From Oscillospiraceae bacterium (GTDB lineage: Bacteria > Bacillota > Clostridia > Oscillospirales > Ruminococcaceae): DNA of 64,000 nt. The notes below the pieces were generated by a model. That model had not been told where the DNA came from. It saw only the letters and a list, made by a program, of their open reading frames with translations, and did no database searches. The stretch's first letter is position 1. Every line of letters begins with the position of its first letter. The stretch is taken from positions 1 to 64,000 of the forward strand of contig JAQXGE010000007.1 of NCBI GenBank assembly GCA_029006135.1, in the 5' to 3' direction. Shown in pieces: positions 21,640 through 31,636 of this stretch. The position numbers were made by a program, and so were the translations under genes.

Positions 21640-22566
21640 TTATGAGCAGTTCTGCGCTGTCGGTGTGCCGCTGTCCCGGCTGGAATGGGTAATGATATCC
21701 ATCAGTCTGCGTGCCGCCACGCTCAGCGGGCGCTGACGGTCATACACCATACACACCTGTCGTTCCGGGATTCTTTCCCGGAGCTTTATTTCTACAATCT
21801 CACGCCTCAAAATTGCCTGCCGTGCCATCGGTTCCGGAAGAAAAGCCAGTCCCAGTTCACTTTTGACCAGCGGCAGAATCTGGTCGGAGGTTGCGGCCTC
21901 CGTATCAGGAGAAAGTTCCAGTCCGTGGGAAAGGAACAGCTGGTGATAGAACTGCCAAGTCATTGATTCCCGGCCAAGACAAATCAATGGGTATGCACTC
22001 AATTCAGCCAAGGACAGCTCCTGACTTCCTAAAGCAGTAAATGTTTTGCCGCCAATCAAGATTTCCTGAAAGGATGCGAGCGGAACCTCTTTGAGCGGCG
22101 ATTCCGCCGTGGTAGGTGTTGTAACAATGGCAAAATCAATCTCTCCGTTTTGGACGGATTGAACTGCCTGCGGTGTGGAATGGTTATAAATTTTCAAACG
22201 AATTCCCGGATAGGCGATACGGAAGGACTTTAGTTTATCCAGAAGATAAATATTCAGCGCTGTTTCGCTGGCTCCGATAGAAATGCTTCCATGTTCCAAA
22301 CTGATATTGGCAGACATCTCATCCTCGGCTGCCTGAAACTGAGTCATCGCAGCTGAAACATGGACATACAGGCGCTCCCCTTCCGGGGTCAGGCGAACGC
22401 CCCGATTTGTACGAATAAAAAGCGTACACCCGGTTTCGTTTTCCAAACAATTCATTGCCCGGGTGACATTTGGCTGACTGCTTCCAAGTACATGAGCTGC
22501 TCTTGTGAAGTTCCCATATTTTGCAACATAGTAAAAAATTTTGTAGTATTCAAAATTGACGTTCAT
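21640..22566 (-). CDS. LysR-family transcriptional regulator
   Basis: MNVNFEYYKIFYYVAKYGNFTRAAHVLGSSQPNVTRAMNCLENETGCTLFIRTNRGVRLTPEG. Confidence 0.95.
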   Translation of the reverse strand: MNVNFEYYKIFYYVAKYGNFTRAAHVLGSSQPNVTRAMNCLENETGCTLFIRTNRGVRLTPEGERLYVHVSAAMTQFQAAEDEMSANISLEHGSISIGASETALNIYLLDKLKSFRIAYPGIRLKIYNHSTPQAVQSVQNGEIDFAIVTTPTTAESPLKEVPLASFQEILIGGKTFTALGSQELSLAELSAYPLICLGRESMTWQFYHQLFLSHGLELSPDTEAATSDQILPLVKSELGLAFLPEPMARQAILRREIVEIKLRERIPERQVCMVYDRQRPLSVAARRLMDIITHSSRDSGTPTAQNCS

Positions 22567-22620
22567 TCAATCATCTCACAGACATATCAAAATATAATTG
22601 CAGCTATATCAATGATAGTT

Positions 22621-22649
22621 TTTACATATCTCTGTAATTCCAGTATAAT
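22621..22649 (+). promoter_or_regulatory. Promoter of purA-like operon
   Basis: TTTACA-N17-TATAAT. Confidence 0.8.
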
Positions 22650-22715
22650 GGATCGCGGCAAAAAAAGCAAGCCAAACCGTTATGAACGGGTAAATCGAAA
22701 AGGGAGGAAAAAGCA

Positions 22716-24017
22716 ATGCTGATTGCAGTCGTAGGAATGAACTGGGGAGATGAAGGCAAAGGCCGCGTCATCGACCTGCTGGCAGAATCGGCGGATGCAG
22801 TTGTCCGTTATCAGGGCGGCAACAATGCTGGACACACAGTTGTCACGAAACAGGGAAAGTTTGTTCTGAACCTTCTGCCGTCCGGAATTTTACATCCCAA
22901 TGTAGTCTGCGTTCTGGGAGACGGTATGGTGGTGGATTTGGAACACCTTTCTTCAGAAATGGAGCATATCCGTGAAAAAGGGATTCAGATTACACCGGAA
23001 AACCTAAAGCTTTCTGCCCGCGCAACGATTTCCATGCCCTGGCACCGGATTCAGGACGAGTTGGAAGAAGATCGCCTTTCCCAAAACGGAGCGGCATTCG
23101 GTTCCACCCGCCGGGGAATTGCCTATGCTTACAGTGACAAATATCGGAAAAAGACCTTGCGGCTTGGCGACTTGCTTCATTTGCAGGAAGCTCCGGTACA
23201 GCGCCGTCTGCACACCATGCTGGAGGCCAAGAACATGGAGCTGTCAGGATGTTATCATCAGGAGCCCATGTCCTATCCGGCACTGCTTGCCTGGTGTGAA
23301 AATCAAGCAAAACTGTTTGCGCCCTATATTTGTGACACCGGGAGTTATCTGGAAGGAATTCTTTCAGAGGGAAAGCGGGTCGTGCTGGAAGCGCAGTTAG
23401 GCGCAATGAGAGATATCGATTACGGTATTTTCCCCTATACGTCAAGTTCTTCTACGATTTCTGCATACGGTCCTATTGGCGCAGGCATTCCGGGACATAC
23501 GCCGGATCATATTGTGGGTGTGCTGAAAGCATACTCCACCTGTGTAGGTGCAGGGCCATTTGCTGCAGAACACGCTATGCCAGAAGAATGGATGGAAACA
23601 TTGCGTCAGGCAGGCGGCGAATACGGAGCAGCCACAGGACGTCCCAGACGAGTCGGCCCCTTTGATGCCGTGGCCAGCCGGTACGGACTAAAATGCCAGA
23701 ATGCAGATAAAATTGCACTGACAAAATTGGATGTATTAAGTGCAATGGAGGAAATTCCGGTCATTACGGGCTATCAGAGGGATGGTCATGTTAGCGATTC
23801 GTTCGACCCCATGGATAATCTGGAAAGCTATACGCCTGTTGTGGAATATCTCCCGGGCTGGAAAAAGGATATCTCTGCCTGCCGAAGCTGGGAGGAGCTT
23901 CCGGATGAAGCAAAAAGTTATGTAAACTTTTTGGAGCAGCAGTTGAATCATGAAATCCAGTTTGTTTCCGTTGGTGCAAAAAGAGAAGAATATCTGATAA
24001 AGGGAGAATGGCTATGA
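22716..24017 (+). CDS. Adenylosuccinate synthetase family protein, divergent
   Basis: [67 protein letters not shown]. Confidence 0.88.
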   Translation: MLIAVVGMNWGDEGKGRVIDLLAESADAVVRYQGGNNAGHTVVTKQGKFVLNLLPSGILHPNVVCVLGDGMVVDLEHLSSEMEHIREKGIQITPENLKLSARATISMPWHRIQDELEEDRLSQNGAAFGSTRRGIAYAYSDKYRKKTLRLGDLLHLQEAPVQRRLHTMLEAKNMELSGCYHQEPMSYPALLAWCENQAKLFAPYICDTGSYLEGILSEGKRVVLEAQLGAMRDIDYGIFPYTSSSSTISAYGPIGAGIPGHTPDHIVGVLKAYSTCVGAGPFAAEHAMPEEWMETLRQAGGEYGAATGRPRRVGPFDAVASRYGLKCQNADKIALTKLDVLSAMEEIPVITGYQRDGHVSDSFDPMDNLESYTPVVEYLPGWKKDISACRSWEELPDEAKSYVNFLEQQLNHEIQFVSVGAKREEYLIKGEWL

Positions 24018-24961
24018 GGCATTTGATGGAGCCTGAGGATTTTTCAAAAGAGGAAACCGTGGCTGTTCTGGATTTAGCAGATCGGATTGCATCTAATCCG
24101 TCCGCTTATGCCCACGCTGCGGAGGGCAAAAAGCTTGCCACTCTGTTTTATGAACCAAGCACGCGGACAAGGCTCTCCTTTGAATCTGCTATGCTGAATT
24201 TGGGCGGAAAAACATTGGGATTTTCCGGCGTGGAGCAATCCAGTGCCACAAAGGGTGAATCGGTAGCGGACACAGCCCGTGTGGTCAGCTGCTATGCAGA
24301 CATCATCGCAATGCGCCACCCCAAGGAAGGAGCGCCTCTGCGGGCATCGATGTACGCAAGCGTCCCGGTCATCAATGCCGGAGACGGCGGACATAATCAT
24401 CCCTCCCAAACGATGATTGATCTGATGACCATTCGGCAGCGCTTAGGACGGCTGGACCACCTGACGGTAGGATTTTGCGGGGACTTGAAATTTGGCCGCA
24501 CGGTTCACTCTTTAGTAAGCAGTCTGGTGCGTTATCCGGGGAACCGATTCTATTTCATCTCTCCGGAGGAGCTGCGGATCCCATCCTATCTGAAGGAAGA
24601 GGTGCTGTCCCCGATGCGCACCCCCTATAAGGAAGTACGCAGTCTGGAAGAAACCCTCCCACAACTGGATGTTCTGTACATGACGCGAGTGCAGAAGGAA
24701 CGATTTTTCAATGAGGAAGATTACATCCGGCTGAAGGATGTCTACGCCCTGACCGAGCAAAAGCTAAGTATGGCTCCGGAAAATATGCCGGTACTGCATC
24801 CGCTCCCCAGAGTCGGAGAAATTGCAGCGGATGTTGACGCAGACCCACGGGCAGCCTATTTTGATCAAGTACAAAACGGGGTTTATATCCGTATGGCACT
24901 GATTATGGCGCTGTTGGAGATCCAGGACCCTGTGACCGGGAAGAAGGTGCTGTCATGTTAA
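24008..24961 (+). CDS. pyrB: Aspartate carbamoyltransferase catalytic subunit
   Basis: [66 protein letters not shown]. Confidence 0.97.
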   Translation: MAMRHLMEPEDFSKEETVAVLDLADRIASNPSAYAHAAEGKKLATLFYEPSTRTRLSFESAMLNLGGKTLGFSGVEQSSATKGESVADTARVVSCYADIIAMRHPKEGAPLRASMYASVPVINAGDGGHNHPSQTMIDLMTIRQRLGRLDHLTVGFCGDLKFGRTVHSLVSSLVRYPGNRFYFISPEELRIPSYLKEEVLSPMRTPYKEVRSLEETLPQLDVLYMTRVQKERFFNEEDYIRLKDVYALTEQKLSMAPENMPVLHPLPRVGEIAADVDADPRAAYFDQVQNGVYIRMALIMALLEIQDPVTGKKVLSC

Positions 24962-25380
24962 ATGTAGAATCCATTCAAAACGGCGTTGTAATTGACCACA
25001 TCACCGCCGGGCGGGGCATGGAAATATACCATCTGCTCAATTTGGAAAGCAGCTGTCAATCGGTTGCACTTCTGCGCTCTGTCCGGAGTAAGAAATACGG
25101 ACACAAGGATCTAATCAAAATCGAAGGGACTCAAATGCCTGAGCGGCTGGATATTCTCGGATATCTTGACAGCAGGATTACACTTATCTTCATTCGTGAC
25201 GGGAAAGTGGAGAAAAAATACCATCCAGTTCCTCCAAAGCTCCTGAAGAATGTAGTGAAATGTAAAAATCCCCGCTGCATCACGAGTATTGAACCGGAAT
25301 GCGACCATTACTTTAAGCTGTCCCCCTCTGGAAAATATCGTTGTCTTTACTGTAATCAGGAGATTCCGGTGAGAAAATAA
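24955..25380 (+). CDS. pyrI: Aspartate carbamoyltransferase regulatory subunit
   Basis: [18 protein letters not shown]; Zn cysteines CKNPRC ... CLYC. Confidence 0.95.
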   Translation: MLNVESIQNGVVIDHITAGRGMEIYHLLNLESSCQSVALLRSVRSKKYGHKDLIKIEGTQMPERLDILGYLDSRITLIFIRDGKVEKKYHPVPPKLLKNVVKCKNPRCITSIEPECDHYFKLSPSGKYRCLYCNQEIPVRK

Positions 25381-25471
25381 GCACGGCGGACCGGGTGCTT
25401 TCCCTACTCATCCATCAAAACACTGATTATCTTCTATCATTAACCCACAAAAAGCGAAGGAGCAACAAGCG

Positions 25472-26092
25472 ATGAAAAACACAATTATTTGCATCGGCAG
25501 AGAATACGGAAGCGGCGGTCGGGAAATCGGAGAAAAGTTAGCGGAAAGGCTGCATATTCCCTGTTATGATAAGCTGCTTTTGAAACTTGGCGCAGAGCAA
25601 TTCGGCATTAACGAATTCCGTATGCAGGAAATGGATGAAATGCCCCCGGTTTCTCTTTTTTCCGGCAACGCCTTTGCGGATACCGCGATGATGATGCAGA
25701 CTTTTTATTCGGAAAGCGAACAGACAACCAACGCTGTGCGTGAGACAATGAAAAAACTTGCCGCTGAACAGTCCTGCATTATTATCGGTCGCTGTGCTTC
25801 GGCCTTTTTGAAAGACTATCCTGTCGTATCTGTCTTTATTTACGCAGACAAAGAGGACTGTATCCATCGTATCATGAACAGAAATCAGCTTTCCTACAGG
25901 GACGCAGAAAAGCGCTTCAAGCAAGTCAATAAAATGCGCAAACGCTATTTTGATTTCTATTCCGATACAAAATGGGGAGAAGCAGAAAGCTATGATGCCA
26001 TGCTTTCCAGCAGTGCATTGGGCATTGAGGGGTGCGTAGATTTGATTGAAAAGAGTGTTCGCTTGAAGCAGGAGGTTTGGGGTCATGAATAA
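25472..26092 (+). CDS. Cytidylate kinase-like family protein
   Basis: MKNTIICIGREYGSGGREIGEKLAERLHIPCYDKLLL. Confidence 0.9.
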   Translation: MKNTIICIGREYGSGGREIGEKLAERLHIPCYDKLLLKLGAEQFGINEFRMQEMDEMPPVSLFSGNAFADTAMMMQTFYSESEQTTNAVRETMKKLAAEQSCIIIGRCASAFLKDYPVVSVFIYADKEDCIHRIMNRNQLSYRDAEKRFKQVNKMRKRYFDFYSDTKWGEAESYDAMLSSSALGIEGCVDLIEKSVRLKQEVWGHE

Positions 26093-27437
26093 GGATTTAA
26101 CGGTCGGAAATCCGCAAAAGGTTCTCTGGAAATTTTGTCTGCCGCTGTTCGGAAGTATCATTTTTCAGCAAATCTACAATATTGCGGACAGCCTGATTGC
26201 AGGAAAGTTCATCGGAGAAAACGCTTTGGCCGCTGTTGGAAACAGCTATGAGATCACGCTCATTTTTATTGCGTTCGCCTTCGGGTGCAACATCGGATGC
26301 TCGGTGATTATCTCTCAGCTTTTCGGCGCAAAGCGTTTTGGGGAAATGAAAACAGCGGTCAAAACCGCCATGATTGGCAGCGCCGTTCTTTGCGCGGCCC
26401 TTATGGCGATTGGCATTGGAGGAAGCGGAGCGCTGCTCACACTGATTCATACGCCGGATAATATTTTCAGCGATTCCAAGCTGTACCTTGATATTTATGT
26501 CTGGGGCCTTCCGTTCGTCTTTTTCTATAACATTGCCACGGGCATTTTTTCGGCCCTTGGTGACTCCAAAACGCCGTTCTGGTTCCTGGCTGCCTCCTCA
26601 ACCGCCAATATTTTTGTGGACATTCTGTTTGTAAAGACCTTACAAATGGGTGTTGCCGGTGTAGCGTGGGCTACTTTCCTGTGCCAGGGAGTCAGCTGTG
26701 TGCTTGCGCTGCTGTTTGTCTTTGCAAGGCTTCGCAAAATCGAAACGAATGAAAAAGGCAAGACTTTTTCTTTCAGCCTTCTGAAGAAAATTGCCGTTAT
26801 TGCGATTCCAAGCATTTTGCAGCAGAGTTTCATCTCGGTGGGCAACATCATGATTCAGGGCGTCATCAACGGATTTGGTTCCGGTGTGATTGCCGGGTAT
26901 TCCGCCGCAATCAAGCTCAATAACCTCGTGATTACTTCTTTTACAACGCTCGGCAACGGCATTTCCAACTATACTGCACAGAACATCGGTGCAGGCAAAA
27001 CGCATCGTGTCCGTGAAGGCTTTTCCGCCGGCAGAAACATGGTCTGGCTGCTTTGTGTTCCGCTGGTTCTGCTCTACCTGTTTGGCGGCAATGTGCTGAT
27101 TTCCTTCTTCATGGACAATCCGTCCGAGGAGGCACTGCGCACCGGCATCGAGATTCTGCGGATTTTCTCGCCGTTCTATTTTGTCATCTCGGTCAAGCTC
27201 GTTGCGGACGGCATCCTGCGGGGCGCAGGTTTGATGAAGGAGTTCATGGTTGCGACCTTCACAGATTTGGTGTTGCGTGTTGTGCTTGCCTTCCTTCTGC
27301 CGAAAACGGCTCTTGGCGTCACCGGAATCTGGTGTGCTTGGCCAATCGGATGGACAACCGCCATGGTGCTTTCCATCTGCTTTTACAGCAAAAGCTTTGG
27401 AAAATGCAAGCAGGAAAATCTTCCTGTGTTAAAGTAA
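26085..27437 (+). CDS. MATE-family efflux transporter
   Basis: LPLFGSIIFQQIYNIADSLIAGKFIGENALAAVGNSYEIT; 12-TM pattern. Confidence 0.95.
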   Translation: MNKDLTVGNPQKVLWKFCLPLFGSIIFQQIYNIADSLIAGKFIGENALAAVGNSYEITLIFIAFAFGCNIGCSVIISQLFGAKRFGEMKTAVKTAMIGSAVLCAALMAIGIGGSGALLTLIHTPDNIFSDSKLYLDIYVWGLPFVFFYNIATGIFSALGDSKTPFWFLAASSTANIFVDILFVKTLQMGVAGVAWATFLCQGVSCVLALLFVFARLRKIETNEKGKTFSFSLLKKIAVIAIPSILQQSFISVGNIMIQGVINGFGSGVIAGYSAAIKLNNLVITSFTTLGNGISNYTAQNIGAGKTHRVREGFSAGRNMVWLLCVPLVLLYLFGGNVLISFFMDNPSEEALRTGIEILRIFSPFYFVISVKLVADGILRGAGLMKEFMVATFTDLVLRVVLAFLLPKTALGVTGIWCAWPIGWTTAMVLSICFYSKSFGKCKQENLPVLK

Positions 27438-27459
27438 ACCACTTAGACTTGGCATAACG

Positions 27460-27500
27460 ATACCCCTGACACAGCTTTTCAAACAGTGTCAGGGGTATTT
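27460..27500. terminator. Bidirectional intrinsic terminator
   Basis: ATACCCCTGACAC ... GTGTCAGGGGTATTTTTG. Confidence 0.88.
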
Positions 27501-27522
27501 TTGTTCCTTTTGTGGCAGAGAC

Positions 27523-28638
27523 TCAGCCCCAAACTTCTTCAGCGATTTCTTTCACGAGTTTAAGCTTTGCCCACTGTTCCTCTTCAGTCAGCTTGTTTCC
27601 AATCTCACAGGAAGCAAAACCGCACTGAGGGCTGAGATAGAGTCTGTCCAGGGGGACATATTTTGCGGCCTCGTGGATGCGGGCAATGATTGCCTGCTTA
27701 TCTTCCAATTCCGGGCGCTTTGTTGTGATGAGTCCAAGAACAACCTTCTTTTCATCGCCAACAGCGGCTAACGGAGCAAAACCGCCGGAGCGGGCATCGT
27801 CATATTCCAGATAATACGCATTCACATTTTCCCGTGCAAACAAGACTTCGGCTACGCTGTCATACGCACCACTGCTTGCGTAGGTAGAATGGAAGTTGCC
27901 CCGGCAGACATGAGTGTTCACAATTAGATCTTCCGGCTTTCCTTCCAGAGCCAGATTGTTGATGTGGAGGAGCTGTTCCTGAATTTTCTTTAAGCCTGCC
28001 TCATCGGTACCAAAGAGTTCTTTTGCATTGGGATCAACGAGCATTCCCCAAGAGCAGTCATCCAGCTGGAGATTGCGGCATCCGGCTGCATAAAGGTCCG
28101 CAATGACTTTTTGGTAGCCTGCGGCAATATCCTGAATCAGTTCATTTGTATCGGTATAATATTTTCTGGTATTCTCCTGTGCAAACGGCATAACCATCTG
28201 CTCGAGGAACTGCGCCGGAGCAGGAATGGTCTGCTTTGCCACCGTGTTATCGTCTTCCAGAGCCTTAACAAAGCGGAAATGTTCCACAAACGGATGTTCT
28301 CCGGATACGCCTACCTTGCCGGTCAAGTAGGTGTCATCAATCATCGCCGCTTCGCCATGGAACGGCAGGCCGGTGGTTGTTTTCTGGTGTCCCACACCGT
28401 CAAACCCCCACATAAAATCCAGGTGCCAGGTTGCCCGGCGGAATTCTCCGTCTGTAATTACATGATACCCGGCCGCTTTTTGCTTTGCCACCAAATCCAG
28501 GATTGCTTTATCTTCTACTGCCTTGAGTTCTTGCGCGGAGATTTCTCCATTTTCAAAATCGGCGCGGGCCTTTTTCAAATATTCCGGTCGGAGAAAGCTG
28601 CCCACATAATCATAGCGAAAAGGTGTATTCCTAGTCAT
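27523..28638 (-). CDS. MetE C-terminal-like (YxjG/YxjH-type) methyltransferase
   Basis: FRYDYVGSFLRPEYLKKARADFENGEIS; CRNLQLDDCSWGML; THVCRGNF; LSPQCGFAS. Confidence 0.92.
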   Translation of the reverse strand: MTRNTPFRYDYVGSFLRPEYLKKARADFENGEISAQELKAVEDKAILDLVAKQKAAGYHVITDGEFRRATWHLDFMWGFDGVGHQKTTTGLPFHGEAAMIDDTYLTGKVGVSGEHPFVEHFRFVKALEDDNTVAKQTIPAPAQFLEQMVMPFAQENTRKYYTDTNELIQDIAAGYQKVIADLYAAGCRNLQLDDCSWGMLVDPNAKELFGTDEAGLKKIQEQLLHINNLALEGKPEDLIVNTHVCRGNFHSTYASSGAYDSVAEVLFARENVNAYYLEYDDARSGGFAPLAAVGDEKKVVLGLITTKRPELEDKQAIIARIHEAAKYVPLDRLYLSPQCGFASCEIGNKLTEEEQWAKLKLVKEIAEEVWG

Positions 28639-28748
28639 TTTCGTTTCCTCCTGTGTTTTGGTTTGGATTTAGTATACAGGATGAACCGCCATCTGCAAAA
28701 TACAGAAAAAACAAGGTTTGCTATAGGAAAAGGCTATGGCAAGCTTTA

Positions 28749-29660
28749 TCACTCCGTTGCTTGTGCCGTATATTGTTTCAGCGCCTCGATATAAGATTCG
28801 GCAAACTTACCCGGTATAACCTTCTTGTGCGTGAGATATCCAATTTCCATATAATCATCGACATCCAAGGGAACCGCGATAATATTTTCTCCATTCAGTT
28901 CCGCATTGATGACACCGCTGCAAATGGTGTAACCGTTCAATCCAATTAAAAGGTTAAACAAGGTTGCTCGGTCGCTGACCATAATATCCCGCTTGCTTTC
29001 CCGGGTACTGAGGATTTCTTCGGAAAAATAAAAGGCATTATGGTCCCCCTGTTCGTAAGAAAGTCTTGGGTACGGTTCCAAGTCCTCCAGCGTAACAGAT
29101 TTTTTTCTTGCCAGTGGATTTTCAGCTCCTACAAATACATGGGGCTTTGCGATAAAAAGCGTTGTGAATTTCAAATCGCGTTCCTTGAACAATTTACGCA
29201 GGACGGTTTCGTTGAATTGATTCAGAAAGAGAACGCCCACCTCACTTTTCAGCTTAGCAACATCTTCAATAATTTCATAGGTCTGCGTTTCTCTGATTCG
29301 GAAATCGTACTCATCGCCGCCGTGCTCTTTTAACAGCTTGACAAAGGCTTCCACAGCAAAAGAATAGTGCTGTGTGGATACGCAGAACTGGTGGCGCACC
29401 GCTGCAGCCCCGCAGTAGCGTTCTTCCATCAGATTGGTTTGGCTGATTACCTGGCGAGCGTATCCGAGGAATTCTTCCCCTTCAGCAGTCAGAATGACGC
29501 CTTTGTTGGTTCGGCTGAAGATTGTGATTCCAAACTCGGCCTCAAGTTCTTTGATTGCGGCGGTCAGACTCGGCTGTGCAATGTAGAGTTTTTCAGCGGC
29601 TTTGCTGATTGTTCCTGACTCAGCCACTTCTATGATATATTTTAATTGAGTTAAGGTCAT
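28749..29660 (-). CDS. LysR-family transcriptional regulator
   Basis: MTLTQLKYIIEVAESGTISKAAEKLYIAQPSLTAAIKELEAEFGITIFSRTNKGVILTAEG. Confidence 0.95.
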   Translation of the reverse strand: MTLTQLKYIIEVAESGTISKAAEKLYIAQPSLTAAIKELEAEFGITIFSRTNKGVILTAEGEEFLGYARQVISQTNLMEERYCGAAAVRHQFCVSTQHYSFAVEAFVKLLKEHGGDEYDFRIRETQTYEIIEDVAKLKSEVGVLFLNQFNETVLRKLFKERDLKFTTLFIAKPHVFVGAENPLARKKSVTLEDLEPYPRLSYEQGDHNAFYFSEEILSTRESKRDIMVSDRATLFNLLIGLNGYTICSGVINAELNGENIIAVPLDVDDYMEIGYLTHKKVIPGKFAESYIEALKQYTAQATE

Positions 29661-29841
29661 TGAAGCATCTCCCCTGCCGAGTTTGTCCATCGACTTCATC
29701 ATACCATGCTGCTCAGCAAGAGTATTGTAGCATAGAATTCTCTTTTTTGACAGAGCAGAATCTTTACTGCGCATTGGAAGGCCATTGTTGAATACCATAT
29801 TGCAAATACTGCTCGCAAAACCGTGAAAAAGTAAATTTTGC

Positions 29842-29891
29842 CGAAAGAAAAAGCTATACCTGGTTATTAAACCAAGTATAGCTTTCTTTCG
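29842..29891 (-). terminator. Intrinsic terminator downstream of the rlmN-spoVM block
   Basis: Minus strand AAAGCTATACTTGGTT-TAAT-AACCAGGTATAGCTTTTTC. Confidence 0.8.
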
Positions 29892-29993
29892 TCAAGTCCA
29901 TCCCGTCTGACAGGAGCCGTAAAATCGTTATTTTGTTCAATAACAGTATCACGGACACCCATTTGTCAACCTTGACGGGACGCTTCGTTTTGT

Positions 29994-30062
29994 TTAGACC
30001 TTGAACACTGCACGCAGAAACCAGCGCAGCGCAGACGGGCATTTGACCACCACAACCTGCAT
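29994..30062 (-). CDS. spoVM: Candidate stage V sporulation protein M (22 aa: MQVVVVKCPSALRWFLRAVFKV)
   Basis: Strong SD AAAGGGGGAGG 6 nt before ATG; matches remembered B. subtilis SpoVM (MKFYTIKLPKFLGGIVRAMLGSFRKD) at K7, P9, L12, R17, A18; sits after thiN as in Bacillus. Confidence 0.8.
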   Translation of the reverse strand: MQVVVVKCPSALRWFLRAVFKV

Positions 30063-30122
30063 GGCAAACCTCCCCCTTTCGCGGTTCGTGTATGCCATAC
30101 TATGTCGGCGGTCAGATTTCTG

Positions 30123-30776
30123 TCACCCGTCCGAGCGGGTCAGAATCACAACGCCCCATCCGCTTTGACAGCTAAGGGTTGCCTGCTGTTCAACAAACTC
30201 GTTGCTGACCCCCAGCGGATAGTCCGGGGTAAGCACTGCATTTTTAAGCGGGTAAAAAACGCCTTTTTCCTCAACGCCTGTAAGACTGCCTTCCAAGGGA
30301 AAGAGAGAGAGGTACGCCCAGTCCCGACGCTCCAAAGTTAGAGGATGCCCGGGGCAAAGAATCCGCACTTCACTGTGTTCATCAGCCAAAAGTACCTCAA
30401 CACCATGTTTCGCCAAATACAGCGCCGTATGAAGATTGGCCAGCGTATGCTCCATGCGCGCGCCGCCCAACGCGCCCAGCATTGTAACGCTGCGGCATCC
30501 ATGCTCACAGAGGATTCGGGCCGCGTAGTGTGTATCCGTATCATCCTTGACATGGGGAAGAACAACCATATTGCCGGCTGTCTGGGGCTGTGGAGCGGAA
30601 TCAAAATCACCTACGATCAAATCCGGCACAGCGTTCAGTGCGGCGGCGTTCCGGTACCCCGCATCACAGGCCACAATGTAATCCCCGGGGCGCAGATACT
30701 CTGCCATAGCTTGGCAGACCGGAACGGCGCAGAAGATGACCGCATGAGAGATGCCCTGCGGGATTTGCGGGGTCAT
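30123..30776 (-). CDS. thiN: Thiamine diphosphokinase
   Basis: DYIVACDAGYRNAAALNAVPDLIVGDFDSAPQP; KDDTDTHYAA; LGALGGARMEHTLANL. Confidence 0.92.
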   Translation of the reverse strand: MTPQIPQGISHAVIFCAVPVCQAMAEYLRPGDYIVACDAGYRNAAALNAVPDLIVGDFDSAPQPQTAGNMVVLPHVKDDTDTHYAARILCEHGCRSVTMLGALGGARMEHTLANLHTALYLAKHGVEVLLADEHSEVRILCPGHPLTLERRDWAYLSLFPLEGSLTGVEEKGVFYPLKNAVLTPDYPLGVSNEFVEQQATLSCQSGWGVVILTRSDG

Positions 30777-31636
30777 TGTTCCCATTCCTTCCACTGGCTG
30801 GCCTCCTCATACATGGTCAGATAGCTCTGGTAGCGTGTGGGAGAAATTTTGCCATCCTCCAGCGCGGCCCGCACAGCGCAGCCCTTCTCCGTCCGATGAG
30901 AGCAGCCGGTAAAACGGCACTGCCCAAAATACGGCTCAAACTCCGGGAAGGTGTGCTGAAGGTCCTCTTTGGGAATGCGGCAGATTTTTTGGGCATCTAT
31001 GCTCGCAAATCCCGGCGTGTCCGCGATGCGCCCGCCGCAGACCTCGAAAATCTCTGCCTCACGGGTGGTGTGACGGCCACGGCCGAGTTTTTGGCTGATT
31101 TGGCCGGTTTCCCGCTTCAGTTCCGGAGCGATAGCATTGAGCAGTGTGGATTTGCCAACGCCGGAATTTCCGCAGAAAGCGCAGAGATTCCCTTTGATCT
31201 GTGCGCGGACTTCATCAAGACCCTCTCCTGTTTCATAGTTCAGGCAGATGAGCGGAATGGTGCTGAGGCGGTAATCTTCTTTCAGCGTATCTGCCTGTGT
31301 CAAATCCGCCTTTGTGATAACCAGCACCGGCTGCACTTCTTTATATACTGCCGAGGAGATCAGCTCATCCAAAATAAGCGTACTGGGGGAAGGCTGCGTT
31401 GTACTCGCCACAATAAACAGCACATCAAGGTTGGCTACCGGCGGGCGGACAAAGACGTTGCGGCGGGGTTTGATTTCATCAATCATCGTACCGTCATTGC
31501 TCAAAATGACGTTATCTCCTGCCACAGGCGTAATGCCGCGCTTGCGAAAAATCCCGCGGGCTTTACACTCCTTCACGCCGTCTTCCGTTCGCACATAATA
31601 AAAGCCGCCAATGCCTTTTGTAATATATCCTTCCAT
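30773..31636 (-). CDS. rsgA: Ribosome small subunit-dependent GTPase A
   Basis: FCGNSGVGKSTLLNAIAPEL; TTREAEIFEVCGGRIADTPGF; C-terminal Zn motif CRFTGCSHRTEKGCAV. Confidence 0.97.
   Translation of the reverse strand: MEGYITKGIGGFYYVRTEDGVKECKARGIFRKRGITPVAGDNVILSNDGTMIDEIKPRRNVFVRPPVANLDVLFIVASTTQPSPSTLILDELISSAVYKEVQPVLVITKADLTQADTLKEDYRLSTIPLICLNYETGEGLDEVRAQIKGNLCAFCGNSGVGKSTLLNAIAPELKRETGQISQKLGRGRHTTREAEIFEVCGGRIADTPGFASIDAQKICRIPKEDLQHTFPEFEPYFGQCRFTGCSHRTEKGCAVRAALEDGKISPTRYQSYLTMYEEASQWKEWEQ

Noticed and set aside
22650-22715. T-box or PRPP/pyr attenuator in the purA-like leader
   Set aside because: Leader is only ~60 nt with no terminator or T-box sequence.
28639-28748. S-box (SAM) riboswitch upstream of the MetE-like gene
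   Set aside because: Only ~110 bp, mostly promoter and LysR-type site; no S-box core motifs seen.
29854-30042. 62-aa minus-strand ORF as a gene
   Set aside because: Out of frame with the better-supported spoVM candidate, no good SD, and runs through the terminator hairpin.
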